A stretch of 45,683 nucleotides of DNA from positions 1-45,683 of the forward strand of contig NZ_SNUB01000029.1 of the NCBI RefSeq assembly GCF_004378355.1, given 5' to 3'. The position numbers and the translations under genes were made by a program. The stretch is from Psychromonas algicola. GTDB lineage: Bacteria; Pseudomonadota; Gammaproteobacteria; Enterobacterales; Psychromonadaceae. Of this stretch, positions 33,448 through 42,360 are shown in pieces (positions within the stretch are counted from its first letter, which is position 1; each line of letters opens with the position of its first letter). The notes below the pieces were generated by a model. It did no database searches and was not told where the DNA came from. It saw only the letters and a program-made list of their open reading frames with translations.

Positions 33448-34410
33448 TTATAAATTACCAAAGGTACTATCTACACTATTACATATCATTTCTCTTACCC
33501 ATTGGTGTCCCGGCTCATCGTTATTACGTTGATGCCAGATCAAGACATAGGCCATTTCAGAAAAAGCAAAAGGTAAGGGGATCTGCTTTAGTGGATATAA
33601 CTTTTGCGCATGGGCGACAAAGCTTGAGGGTAATGTGAAAATTAAATCACTATGAGCACAAAGGCTAGCACCGCCATAAAAATCTGGCAGAGTACTTAAA
33701 ATGTTACGTTGTTTACCTTGCTTCTCTAGAAAGTAATCTAATGCCCACCATTTATTACCTTCGCATACTATTTGTATATGCTTTTGTTGCAGGTAACTGT
33801 CAAGGTTCCATGTTCCATCTTCTACTGCCTGTAAAATAGGGTGGTTCTCATGCACTAAACAGGTTTGATGATCATTAAATAATACTGAATGTTCAATGCC
33901 ATCGGGTAATTTTTGAGTATCTAAGCGTTGATCCTCATAAAAGTCTAATGCACTAATACCAAAGTCCATTTTTCCTTGTTGTAGTGCCTGCATAGATCCT
34001 TTTTTCCAGCTTAATATATCAAGATGCAGGTTTTTAGCTTGTTGTAGTAATGGTCCGATAAAGCAGGGTAATAAGGTTGCATAAGCACTTTCTAACATAC
34101 TAATTGAGAAATGCCTGTCACTACTTTCTGGGTCAAAGCTAGGGGCTTGAGTCAGATGATATAAATTCTGTAATAGCGCTGGTAACTTTTGTTGTAGTAA
34201 TAAAGCATGCGTTGTTGGTTTTAAACCATGTGCGGTCCTGCTAAATAAAGGGTCTTGTAAACTTGACCGTAACCGATTGAGGCTTTTACTTAATGCTGAT
34301 TGGCTCAAGTTTAAGCGAGAGGCTGCTCGTGTCACGCTTTCTTCTTCTAACAAAACTTGCAAAACAACTAATAAGTTTAAGTCGATGCGCATCAGTTTAT
34401 CAATATTCAT
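33448..34410 (-). CDS. LysR-family regulator (divergent to MFS exporter)
   Basis: 320 residues from the ATG at 34410 (MNIDKLMRIDLNLL), which has AGGA correctly placed; an upstream ATG adds 17 poorly coded residues. The winged helix has EEESVTRAASRLNLSQSALSK and LFSRTAHGLKPT. The effector domain follows from about residue 90. It belongs to the NodD/LeuO-like branch by its IDLNLLVVLQ opening. It faces the MFS efflux gene across about 150 bases and is the likely regulator of it. Confidence 0.92.
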   Translation of the reverse strand: MNIDKLMRIDLNLLVVLQVLLEEESVTRAASRLNLSQSALSKSLNRLRSSLQDPLFSRTAHGLKPTTHALLLQQKLPALLQNLYHLTQAPSFDPESSDRHFSISMLESAYATLLPCFIGPLLQQAKNLHLDILSWKKGSMQALQQGKMDFGISALDFYEDQRLDTQKLPDGIEHSVLFNDHQTCLVHENHPILQAVEDGTWNLDSYLQQKHIQIVCEGNKWWALDYFLEKQGKQRNILSTLPDFYGGASLCAHSDLIFTLPSSFVAHAQKLYPLKQIPLPFAFSEMAYVLIWHQRNNDEPGHQWVREMICNSVDSTFGNL

Positions 34411-34563
34411 AGATATTCCTGTAGGGAAATTAAGATCTGAATTAATACCATTTCTGTTCATATCATAGCTGATTTACACTGCGTTTGTTATTTACCTGTG
34501 CAGTTTATTTTTATAGCTGTTCAGTTTTACTCAGTTCAGTTTATTCTTCAAAATGAGATTGTT

Positions 34564-35763
34564 ATGACCCGCAAGTTATTACCTGTTTTAATGATTATGG
34601 TGGTATTAAGCCCACTGGCTATTGATATTTACTTACCTTCTATGCCTGAAATGGCGGCGGAGTTTTCAGTTTCTGACACACAAGTGCAATCCACATTAGT
34701 GTTATTTATTCTGGCTATGGGAATTGGGCAAATATTGATAGGTCCTTTAGCTGATCGTTTTGGTCGTCGACCTATCGCTTTATTTGGTATTTTACTTTAT
34801 ATCGCAAGTAGTTTATTTGCCGCGATGGTGGTGGATTTTCAATACTTACAACTCGCTCGAGTACTACAAGGCATTGCTGCCTGTGCAACTTCGATTGTTG
34901 TGTTTAGTGCTGTAAGAGATAGTTTTAACATGCAACAAAGTGCTCATTATTATAGTTATTTAAATGGCGTTATTTGTGTTATTCCTGCTTTAGCACCGAC
35001 GCTAGGTGGTTTCTTAGCATTACAATTTGGTTGGCGATCGACTTTTATATTTATGATGTTGTTTGCTATTTTGGTGTTATTCATTGTGATATTTAAATTA
35101 CCCGAAACACGACCAAGTAATACAAAAAGTAGTGGTGCTTTATATCGTTGGGCTCGTTACCAACCAGTGTTGAATAATACTAATTTTGTTTTTTATGCAG
35201 TAGTTTGTATGATCTCAATGGCCTCGATCGTGACTTATGTTTCTTACGCACCGAGTTGGGTTATTAAGCATTTAGGTCTATCGGAGTTAACCTTTAGTTA
35301 TTTATTTGGTTTAAATGCACTGATTAATATCGCTGCTTGTTTTATCGCACCTAAAGTGATTAAAAAAATGGGTAATCGTAAAACCATTTTATTGGCTCTT
35401 TGGTTAATGATACTTTCTGCTTTACTTCAATTAGCTGTGCAACAATTACCTGTGGCTAATGCATTATTAGCTGGGCTTTATTTTATGTTACCAATGTTAG
35501 CATTATGCATTGGTTTTGCTTTGATATTGGGTCCTGCAACATCGTTAGCGTTAGATGCATTCGCAGAGCGTGCGGGCACAGCCAGTGCAATGTTAGGTTG
35601 TATTCAAATGGCAGGTGCAGCTGTGTTAGCGGGCTTATTGCAACAAACTGATTTTGCAGCTCCCTATGCGACTTCTTTAATGATTGGTGGTGGCGCTGTT
35701 ATTTTATTAGCTGTGATGTATTTACCTAGTTGTAAACATTGGCATCAACCATTGTCGAACTAA
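34564..35763 (+). CDS. Bcr/CflA-family multidrug MFS transporter
   Basis: The 399-residue inner-membrane protein with 12 helices exports drugs or metabolites using the proton gradient. Signatures: LSPLAIDIYLPSMPEMA (helix 1, typical Bcr/CflA), GQILIGPLADRFGRRP (motif A, loop 2-3), LARVLQGIAACA and APTLGG. The start at MTRKLLPV fits the family's length; an upstream extension encodes a non-family segment of 22 residues. Its divergent LysR neighbour is the probable regulator, with substrate or inducer unknown. Confidence 0.92.
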   Translation: MTRKLLPVLMIMVVLSPLAIDIYLPSMPEMAAEFSVSDTQVQSTLVLFILAMGIGQILIGPLADRFGRRPIALFGILLYIASSLFAAMVVDFQYLQLARVLQGIAACATSIVVFSAVRDSFNMQQSAHYYSYLNGVICVIPALAPTLGGFLALQFGWRSTFIFMMLFAILVLFIVIFKLPETRPSNTKSSGALYRWARYQPVLNNTNFVFYAVVCMISMASIVTYVSYAPSWVIKHLGLSELTFSYLFGLNALINIAACFIAPKVIKKMGNRKTILLALWLMILSALLQLAVQQLPVANALLAGLYFMLPMLALCIGFALILGPATSLALDAFAERAGTASAMLGCIQMAGAAVLAGLLQQTDFAAPYATSLMIGGGAVILLAVMYLPSCKHWHQPLSN

Positions 35764-35836
35764 TATAAAAGAATATTAGTTAATCTCTTTTTATAGCCTG
35801 ATATAATGAGACTATTTTTTGTTAAATGGATTTAAT

Positions 35837-36625
35837 ATGAATATCTCATTATTTAAAGCTTCTTTGTTAAGTACTTCTCTTCTTTTAGCTGCTTGCGTGA
35901 CTTCATCACCGACAGGGCGTAATCAAGTTTTGTTATTTGGTGGGGCTGAAATGTCACAGCTAGGCGTGCAATCATTTGAAGAAATGAAAAAAACACAAAC
36001 CATTAATAAAGATCCTAAAACAAATGCTTATGTGCAATGTGTTAGTACAAGTATTACTTCTACATTAGGTAAACAACCAGATTTCGAACAGTGGGAAGTT
36101 GTTGTGTTTGATAGTGACCAAGTGAATGCTTTTGCTTTACCTGGTGGCAAGATTGGCGTTTATACGGGCTTATTAAAAGTTGCTAAAAATGCAGATCAGC
36201 TCGCTGCTGTAATAGGCCATGAAATTGCTCACGTACAAGCAAACCATTCCAATGAAAGGTTATCGACAAGTAAATTAGCAGGTTATGGCACGCAACTAGG
36301 GCAAGTTGCTTTACAAAGTACCGAGTACCAAGAGATTGGAATGACTGCATTAGGTTTAGGCGTACAATACGGTGTGATTATGCCTTATGGTCGAGCTCAA
36401 GAATCTGAGTCAGATATATTAGGTTTACATTTAATGCATGAGGCTGGATTTGATGCGACACAAAGTGTTGAGTTGTGGAAAAACATGGCTGTTGCTGCTG
36501 GTGGAAGTGAGCCGTTAGAGTTTCTATCAACTCATCCTTCCAATGAAACCCGCATTAATAACCTACAAAATGAGTTTAATAAATTAACTAAGAATAATAA
36601 AACTAAACCTTTATGCTCTTTATGA
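35837..36625 (+). CDS. M48-family metallopeptidase lipoprotein
   Basis: A 262-residue outer-membrane-directed lipoprotein: signal peptide ends LLAAC, Cys20. Zinc peptidase motif HEIAH (128-132), with the third ligand Glu191 in ESESDILGL. The TSSPTGRNQVLL segment after the lipobox is shared with E. coli LoiP and similar M48 proteins. These degrade misfolded or misassembled envelope proteins. Start chosen at the ATG with GGATTTAAT upstream; a TTG 18 bases earlier is less likely. It is monocistronic, with a hairpin terminator at the end. Confidence 0.9.
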   Translation: MNISLFKASLLSTSLLLAACVTSSPTGRNQVLLFGGAEMSQLGVQSFEEMKKTQTINKDPKTNAYVQCVSTSITSTLGKQPDFEQWEVVVFDSDQVNAFALPGGKIGVYTGLLKVAKNADQLAAVIGHEIAHVQANHSNERLSTSKLAGYGTQLGQVALQSTEYQEIGMTALGLGVQYGVIMPYGRAQESESDILGLHLMHEAGFDATQSVELWKNMAVAAGGSEPLEFLSTHPSNETRINNLQNEFNKLTKNNKTKPLCSL

Positions 36626-36661
36626 TTTAAGCAAGTTGCCCCTAAAAACTATTACCATTCA

Positions 36662-36695
36662 AATTATAACTCTCAGCCATGGGAGTTATAATTTT
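36662..36695. terminator. Terminator between converging M48 and GATE genes
   Basis: AATTATAACTC (36662-36672) and GAGTTATAATT (36683-36693) make an 11-bp perfect stem followed by TTT. The stop codon of the minus-strand gene lies within the right arm. It serves the plus-strand M48 gene. Confidence 0.75.
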
Positions 36696-37669
36696 CGTGC
36701 AACGCTTCGATATAAATAACCTTCACAGAATATGGGAGATAGGTTTCTAACCACTGCGGCGAGTGAGGCGATAACTAATACTGAAAAAATTAATCGTCCC
36801 CAAAATATAGTATTAAAATCTGCACCGATTAATAAAATAAGTAAGGTGTCTTCGATTAAGCTGTGTAATAAATTTAATAACATGATCGAAGTAAAAACAT
36901 CTCGAGGGGCAACATGTCCTTTTTGAGCTTCATTAATTAATAAACCTCCACCGAATGACAATCCTAACGTTGCACCAATAATAGTAATATTTGTTGCTTC
37001 TTTACTGATACCTAGTAAATACAAAAAAGGTTTCAGTAGTATTGCCATTAATTTTTCAATGCCTAATAGTTTTAGTATTTTTAAAGAGAATAATAAGATT
37101 GAAATGGCTAAAAACACCATGAATAAGTTTTCTATTTGTCCTATTGCCCAAACCAAATAAGTACTTTTTTCGGTTACTTCAGGAGACCAAAACATTTGTG
37201 CAGGTTGGTTTAACATATCGGTTGTTTGATAAGTTAAATGTAATATCCATGCTAATAATAAACTGCCACCTATTCTTAACAACAAAGTAACCCATAAACT
37301 AACGCCTGCTTTTTTCGCAATAGTTGCTTCAATCGGGAGGGAATGTGCTAACAACATCATACTACCTAAAATAGATGCTTGTGCAACGGTGAGCGTGACA
37401 TCAATGCTCACTAGAACAATTAATCCACCATAGATATTAGTTAATAGGGTGGTTGCCCAGACTAATCCCATACTGTCGGGTAAGCCGACTAGTTCCATCA
37501 AGGGACCTAGCAATTCACTTAATAAAACGATGCCACCTAATTCTTCAATGATCTTAATTAATATTAAAATCGGGATCATTATTTTAAATAATGTAAAAGT
37601 GACATTAAAAATATCGATGATTAATTCTCTAAAAAAATGAGTAATAGATGAATAGTATTTTATTAACAT
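36686..37669 (-). CDS. Nucleoside-recognition (GATE) domain membrane protein
   Basis: The 327-residue inner-membrane protein has about eight helices and two GATE halves (ILIKIIEELGGIVLLSELLGP near the N-terminus, TIIGATLGLSFGGGLLINEAQKG and DTLLILLIGADFNTIF in the second). The family includes SpmA/SpmB and nucleoside permease-related proteins; the substrate is unknown. It is divergent from an Lrp-family regulator gene across about 140 bases, so the regulator likely controls it. This pairing suggests transport of an amino acid or nucleoside-type ligand (inference). Confidence 0.85.
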   Translation of the reverse strand: MLIKYYSSITHFFRELIIDIFNVTFTLFKIMIPILILIKIIEELGGIVLLSELLGPLMELVGLPDSMGLVWATTLLTNIYGGLIVLVSIDVTLTVAQASILGSMMLLAHSLPIEATIAKKAGVSLWVTLLLRIGGSLLLAWILHLTYQTTDMLNQPAQMFWSPEVTEKSTYLVWAIGQIENLFMVFLAISILLFSLKILKLLGIEKLMAILLKPFLYLLGISKEATNITIIGATLGLSFGGGLLINEAQKGHVAPRDVFTSIMLLNLLHSLIEDTLLILLIGADFNTIFWGRLIFSVLVIASLAAVVRNLSPIFCEGYLYRSVARKL

Positions 37670-37813
37670 TTGTCTTCCCTTGAATTTTATTTACTATAGG
37701 ATATCCAATAATGATTAATATATATTTTGAAGTTAGTTGTTTTTGTTTGTTTATATTTCTTAATTTATTTTTTAAAGAAATTTTTAGCTGTAATTTTTGC
37801 CACTGGAGAAATA

Positions 37814-38272
37814 ATGGAAATCGATAGAATTGACCGTGCCATTTTAATGCGATTGCAAAAAAATAATCGTATTAAAAATATTGAGCTTGCGGAAAAAGTC
37901 GGCTTGTCTGCGCCGGCCTGTCTAAAGCGTGTTAAACGATTACGCGAATCTGGTATTATCGCCAGCGATGTCTCGATTATAGATCCACATTTAGCGGGTA
38001 ATAAAATGACGATCATCGTTTCTATTGAGATGGAACGAGATAGGGTGGATATTTATGATAAATTTAAGAAATCAATGCTTGAACAAAATGAAGTTACACA
38101 ATGTTATCAAATATCAGGGCGTTATGATTTTATGCTAATTATTTGCGTACAGGATATTCAAGCTTATGAAGTTTTTGTTGAACGAGTATTTCATACTGAT
38201 TTAAATATAAGGAAGTTCTATACATCAATCTCATTACGCACTATAAAACATAATACTGCAATTGAATTGTAG
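37814..38272 (+). CDS. Lrp/AsnC-family transcriptional regulator
   Basis: 152 residues from the ATG at 37814 (MEIDRIDRAIL), preceded by CTGGAGAAATA; an upstream extension would add 29 residues of membrane-like sequence not found in the family. The N-terminal helix-turn-helix spans about 20-45 (IELAEKVGLSAPACLKRVKRL), and the RAM ligand domain from about 65 (KMTIIVSIEMERD, ISGRYDFMLIICVQD). Proteins of this family sense amino acids. It is divergent from the GATE membrane protein gene. Confidence 0.93.
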   Translation: MEIDRIDRAILMRLQKNNRIKNIELAEKVGLSAPACLKRVKRLRESGIIASDVSIIDPHLAGNKMTIIVSIEMERDRVDIYDKFKKSMLEQNEVTQCYQISGRYDFMLIICVQDIQAYEVFVERVFHTDLNIRKFYTSISLRTIKHNTAIEL

Positions 38273-38276
38273 CAAT

Positions 38277-38308
38277 AAAAAAGCCGAATCAATTGATTCG
38301 GCTTTTAA
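38277..38308. terminator. Bidirectional terminator between lrp-like gene and pntB
   Basis: AAAAGCCGAATCAAT and ATTGATTCGGCTTTT form a nearly perfect stem with A and T runs on either side. It separates the converging regulator and pntAB transcripts. Confidence 0.92.
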
Positions 38309-38342
38309 TTAACTTATTAATCTAGTTAAGCTATTTGTCAAA

Positions 38343-39716
38343 CTACAGGTTAGTTAAAATTGCATCAACAGAGGCTTTTGCATCACCTAGTAGCATGTCA
38401 GAGTTTTCGTTAAAGAATAATGGGTTTTGTACACCAGCGTAACCAGCGCCCATTGAACGTTTAAATACAACGACTTTTTCTGCTTCCCAAACATTGAGTA
38501 CTGGCATACCTGAAATAGGTGTACCCGGCTCATTTGCCGCAGGGTTAACCGTATCATTTGCACCAATTACTAATACCACATCAGTTTCTGGGAAATCTTC
38601 GTTGATTTCATCCATTTCTAATACGATATCGTAAGGTACTTTTGCTTCAGCTAATAGTACATTCATGTGACCTGGTAAGCGACCAGCAACAGGGTGAATA
38701 CCAAAGCGTACATTTTTACCTTTATCACGTAGGCGTTTTGTAATCTCTGCCACTGGATATTGTGCTTGAGCAACCGCCATACCGTAACCCGGTACGATAA
38801 TAATATTTTTCGCTGCTTTAAGTGCTTCAGCTACTTCTTGAGCGCTAGTTTCAGTATGCTCACCGTATTCTTGGTCTCCTGCTGATGCACTGCTTTCATT
38901 ACCGAAGCCGCCTAAAATTACACTAACAAATGAACGGTTCATTGCTTTACACATAATGTAAGAAAGAATCGCACCACTTGAACCTACTAATGCACCTGTG
39001 ATGATTAATAGATCGTTCGCTAGCATGAAACCTGTTGCAGCTGCAGCCCAACCTGAGTATGAATTAAGCATTGAAACAACAACTGGCATATCTGCACCAC
39101 CAATTGAAGCTACTAAATGCCAGCCAAATACTAATGCAATAGCCGTCATAATGATAAGTGCAGTAAGCCCTAAATCACCACTAACAAATGCAACAAGTAA
39201 GAATGCTGAAGAAGCGATTGCAGCGATGTTGATCCAGTTTTTACCTGGTAAAGACAATGCCGCACTGTTGATTTTTCCGCTTAATTTACAGAAGGCAACA
39301 ATAGACCCTGTAAATGTTACTGCACCGATAAAGATGCCTAGGAATACTTCAACATCGTGAATTGTTTTTGCAGTACCGGCTAAGTCACTGTGATTTAAGA
39401 ATGAGTTAAATCCGATAAAAGCGGCTGCTAAGCCAACAAAACTATGTAAAACAGCGATTAATTCAGGCATTGAAGTCATTTCAACTTTTAATGCTAAACG
39501 AACACCGATAGCGGCACCCACTGCCATTGCAATAGTGATGTAGCCTAAGCCTGATACTTGTGAACTGGCAATCGTCGCTGCGATCGCAATGATCATACCT
39601 ATAATGCCAAATAAGTTACCTTTACGTGCACTTTCTTGGCTGCTTAAGCCATTAAGGCTGGCAATAAATAGGATGGCTGCGATGATATAAGCAGCAGTAA
39701 TTAATCCTTGAGACAT
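38343..39716 (-). CDS. pntB: Proton-translocating NAD(P) transhydrogenase, beta subunit
   Basis: The 457-residue subunit has about nine N-terminal membrane helices (about 1-265), which with PntA form the proton channel, and a C-terminal NADP(H)-binding domain. [18 protein letters not shown], followed by [20 protein letters not shown] and [16 protein letters not shown], are characteristic. The enzyme uses proton motive force to make NADPH from NADH. It begins two bases after pntA stops, so they are translated together. E. coli PntB is 462 aa. Confidence 0.97.
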   Translation of the reverse strand: MSQGLITAAYIIAAILFIASLNGLSSQESARKGNLFGIIGMIIAIAATIASSQVSGLGYITIAMAVGAAIGVRLALKVEMTSMPELIAVLHSFVGLAAAFIGFNSFLNHSDLAGTAKTIHDVEVFLGIFIGAVTFTGSIVAFCKLSGKINSAALSLPGKNWINIAAIASSAFLLVAFVSGDLGLTALIIMTAIALVFGWHLVASIGGADMPVVVSMLNSYSGWAAAATGFMLANDLLIITGALVGSSGAILSYIMCKAMNRSFVSVILGGFGNESSASAGDQEYGEHTETSAQEVAEALKAAKNIIIVPGYGMAVAQAQYPVAEITKRLRDKGKNVRFGIHPVAGRLPGHMNVLLAEAKVPYDIVLEMDEINEDFPETDVVLVIGANDTVNPAANEPGTPISGMPVLNVWEAEKVVVFKRSMGAGYAGVQNPLFFNENSDMLLGDAKASVDAILTNL

Positions 39717-39718
39717 GA

Positions 39719-41263
39719 TTATTTATCCTTCTGGAACATTTTCAACATACGGTGTGTTACGGTAAAACCGCCCACTATGTTGATGGTTGCAATTAATATC
39801 GCAATCGTTGAAAGAACGGTAACAATAAGATTGTCACTGCCGACCTGTAGCAATGCACCAATAATGATAATGCCACTGATAGCGTTAGTTACACTCATTA
39901 ATGGTGTGTGTAGTGAATGTGCTACATTCCATACAACGCCATAACCAACAATACATGCCAACATGAATACAGTGAAGTGAGCTAGGAAGTCTGTTGGTGC
40001 TACATTTGCTAACCAACCAAATAAACCTGCCGCAACAATTGCTGAAACTGGTTTGATCCATTTGTTAGGCGCTTTTTCTTCAACAACAACTTCTTCTTTT
40101 TCTTCAACTTTTGCAGTAGGCGCTGCACTTACGCTAATTGCTGGTGGTGGCCAAGAAATTTCACCTTCTTTAACAACCGTTGCACCGCGGATAACTTCAT
40201 CTTCAAAGTCGATATCGATTTGACCATCTTTGTTTTTACAAAGTAGCTTCATCAAGTTAACTAAGTTTGTTGCATATAGTTGGCTTGATTGTGTTGGCAA
40301 ACGGCTTGGCAAGTCAGTATAACCAATAATTTTCACACCGTTATCTGTTGTAAAGATTTCATCTTTAACAGTTAACGCTGCGTTACCGCCTGCTGCAGCT
40401 GCTAAATCAACAATCACACTGCCTGATTTCATTGATTTGATCATTGCTTCAGAAATGATTTTCGGTGCAGGTTTACCTGGAATTAATGCTGTTGTGATGA
40501 TGATATCAACATCTTTAGCTTGTTCAGCCATCATTTCAGCTTGTGCTTGCTGGTAACCTTCGCTCATTGTTTTAGCGTAACCAGTTGCACTTACTTCCGT
40601 TTCTTCTTCAGTGTAATTCACTTCAAGAAACTCAGCGCCCATACTTTCGATTTGTTCTTTTACTTCAGGGCGAGTATCGAATGCACGAACAATCGCACCT
40701 AAACTACCTGCTGCACCTAATGCCGCAAGACCAGCAACACCAGCACCAACAATTAATACTTTAGCTGGTGGAACTTTACCTGCTGCTGTAATTTGACCTG
40801 TAAAGAAACGACCAAATTGATTAGCTGCTTCAATCACTGCACGGTAACCTGCAATATTCGCCATTGAGCTTAATGCATCTAATGCTTGAGCTCGTGAAGT
40901 ACGAGGAACACTATCCATCGCGATCACACTAATCTTTTTAGCTTCTAATTGTTTTAATAGCTCAGGGTTTTGGGCTGGCCAAATAAAGCTGACTAGGGTT
41001 GCGCCTTCTTTGATAAGCTCAATTTCAGCTTCAGTGGGTGCATTTACTTTAAAAATTATGTCAGATTGCAGTACCTTTTTAGCACTTGTGCTAATTTTAG
41101 CGCCTGCGTCTTTGTAATTCTCGTCAGAAAAGCTTGCTGCTGTTCCCGCATTTTTTTCTACAAGAAAAGTAAAACCTTGTTTAATCAATAGCTCAACAGT
41201 ATTTGGTGTTGCGGCTACGCGGTTTTCATTTTCTTGGATCTCTTTAGGTATACCTATCTGCAT
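39719..41263 (-). CDS. pntA: NAD(P) transhydrogenase, alpha subunit
   Basis: The 514-residue subunit carries the N-terminal NAD(H)-binding domain: [17 protein letters not shown] at the start, [22 protein letters not shown] (Rossmann), [11 protein letters not shown] and [12 protein letters not shown]-terminal part has about four helices (from about 410), after a Glu/Lys/Val-rich linker ([12 protein letters not shown]). E. coli PntA is 510 aa. It is the first gene of the pntAB operon; about 366 bases upstream are free of genes. Confidence 0.97.
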   Translation of the reverse strand: MQIGIPKEIQENENRVAATPNTVELLIKQGFTFLVEKNAGTAASFSDENYKDAGAKISTSAKKVLQSDIIFKVNAPTEAEIELIKEGATLVSFIWPAQNPELLKQLEAKKISVIAMDSVPRTSRAQALDALSSMANIAGYRAVIEAANQFGRFFTGQITAAGKVPPAKVLIVGAGVAGLAALGAAGSLGAIVRAFDTRPEVKEQIESMGAEFLEVNYTEEETEVSATGYAKTMSEGYQQAQAEMMAEQAKDVDIIITTALIPGKPAPKIISEAMIKSMKSGSVIVDLAAAAGGNAALTVKDEIFTTDNGVKIIGYTDLPSRLPTQSSQLYATNLVNLMKLLCKNKDGQIDIDFEDEVIRGATVVKEGEISWPPPAISVSAAPTAKVEEKEEVVVEEKAPNKWIKPVSAIVAAGLFGWLANVAPTDFLAHFTVFMLACIVGYGVVWNVAHSLHTPLMSVTNAISGIIIIGALLQVGSDNLIVTVLSTIAILIATINIVGGFTVTHRMLKMFQKDK

Positions 41264-41629
41264 AGTAAGTCCATGATCGCTTATTGTTATATTGAGTTAT
41301 AAAAGGTGAAGTTTACGTTTAATTTAAAAAGGTCAGATAGATCTAGATCATTCCCAACCTTTATTTATTACTTAGTACAAAAAGTTAATATAAAGTCCAT
41401 TCATATCATTTTTTGTAAAATGTTATGGATTGCTGTAGACAACACCCGACACCGGCGTAAATATTAGTGAAAAAATGTGACTTCGGCTACCTTTTTAAGG
41501 CATTTAAACCTCTTTTTATGCAACATTAAGGTTACTTAATATAACCATTAATAATAAGGGAGCTTGTTTGTTGATTTTATGTTAACAAAAAGTGTCTTAT
41601 GTGTTCATTTGGTAATAAACTTGTTTCAT
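41264..41629. other. Intergenic region between rluA and pntA
   Basis: This 366-base gap lies between two minus-strand genes and must hold the promoter of pntAB. A 16-base perfect palindrome TTTCATTTAAATGAAA (41624-41639) covers the rluA stop codon and could be part of the rluA 3' end. GATCTAGATC lies at 41340-41349. I see no ORF, RNA gene or repeat in it. Confidence 0.4.
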
Positions 41630-42292
41630 TTAAATGAAAGGAGCGGTGCATTCAAAAGTGATGCGTTCTTCGGTTGATGGATGAGTTAATGTAATGCTCG
41701 CCGCATGTAAATCTAATCTATCGGGGGATATTTTTTTCCCGAATTCGCTAGCATAAAATTCATCACCTACTATTGGATGTCCTATTTGTTGCATATGAAC
41801 TCGTAGTTGATGAGTTCTTCCGGTGAGAGGCGTTAACTTAACTAATGTCGTTTGCTTCTCACGCTTAACGACTTCCCATTCAGTTTGTGAAGATTTTCCT
41901 TGTTCGAAGTCGACAATTTGACGTGGCCTATTTTCCCAATCACAACGTAGTGGGAGATCAATCAACCCTTCGTTTTCCTTAATTACCCCTTCTACACGGG
42001 CAAAGTAAGTTTTATCGATCACTTTTTGTTGAAATTGACGGCCCATATGACTTTGTGCGGATTTTCGTAAGGCTAAAATAATAATGCCAGAAGTTGCCAT
42101 ATCTAAACGATGTACAACACAAGCTTCTGGCCAAACACGAAGAATACGCGTTGTTAAACTATCTTTATGCCAAGCATCTCTTCCTGGAACGCTTAATAAT
42201 CCAGAAGGTTTATTTAAAACAACAATATCTTGATCTCGATATATAATATCTAAGTAAGGTGTCATTGGTGGGTTATAAACAAAGTTTGGCAT
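41630..42292 (-). CDS. rluA: Dual-specificity rRNA/tRNA pseudouridine synthase RluA
   Basis: The 220-residue enzyme makes pseudouridine at position 746 of 23S rRNA and 32 of some tRNAs in E. coli. Catalytic Asp64 is in HRLDMATSG; VVLNKPSGLLSVPGR and GRTHQLRVHM are further family motifs. There is no S4 domain, as usual for RluA. E. coli RluA is 219 aa. It lies 68 bases downstream of rapA on the same strand, the order seen in many relatives. Confidence 0.95.
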   Translation of the reverse strand: MPNFVYNPPMTPYLDIIYRDQDIVVLNKPSGLLSVPGRDAWHKDSLTTRILRVWPEACVVHRLDMATSGIIILALRKSAQSHMGRQFQQKVIDKTYFARVEGVIKENEGLIDLPLRCDWENRPRQIVDFEQGKSSQTEWEVVKREKQTTLVKLTPLTGRTHQLRVHMQQIGHPIVGDEFYASEFGKKISPDRLDLHAASITLTHPSTEERITFECTAPFI

Positions 42293-42360
42293 TGAAATTC
42301 ACTATTATTGTTAAGCGCTAAGTTATGGCTATCAAGCAATAAAACTTGATAGCGATAAAG

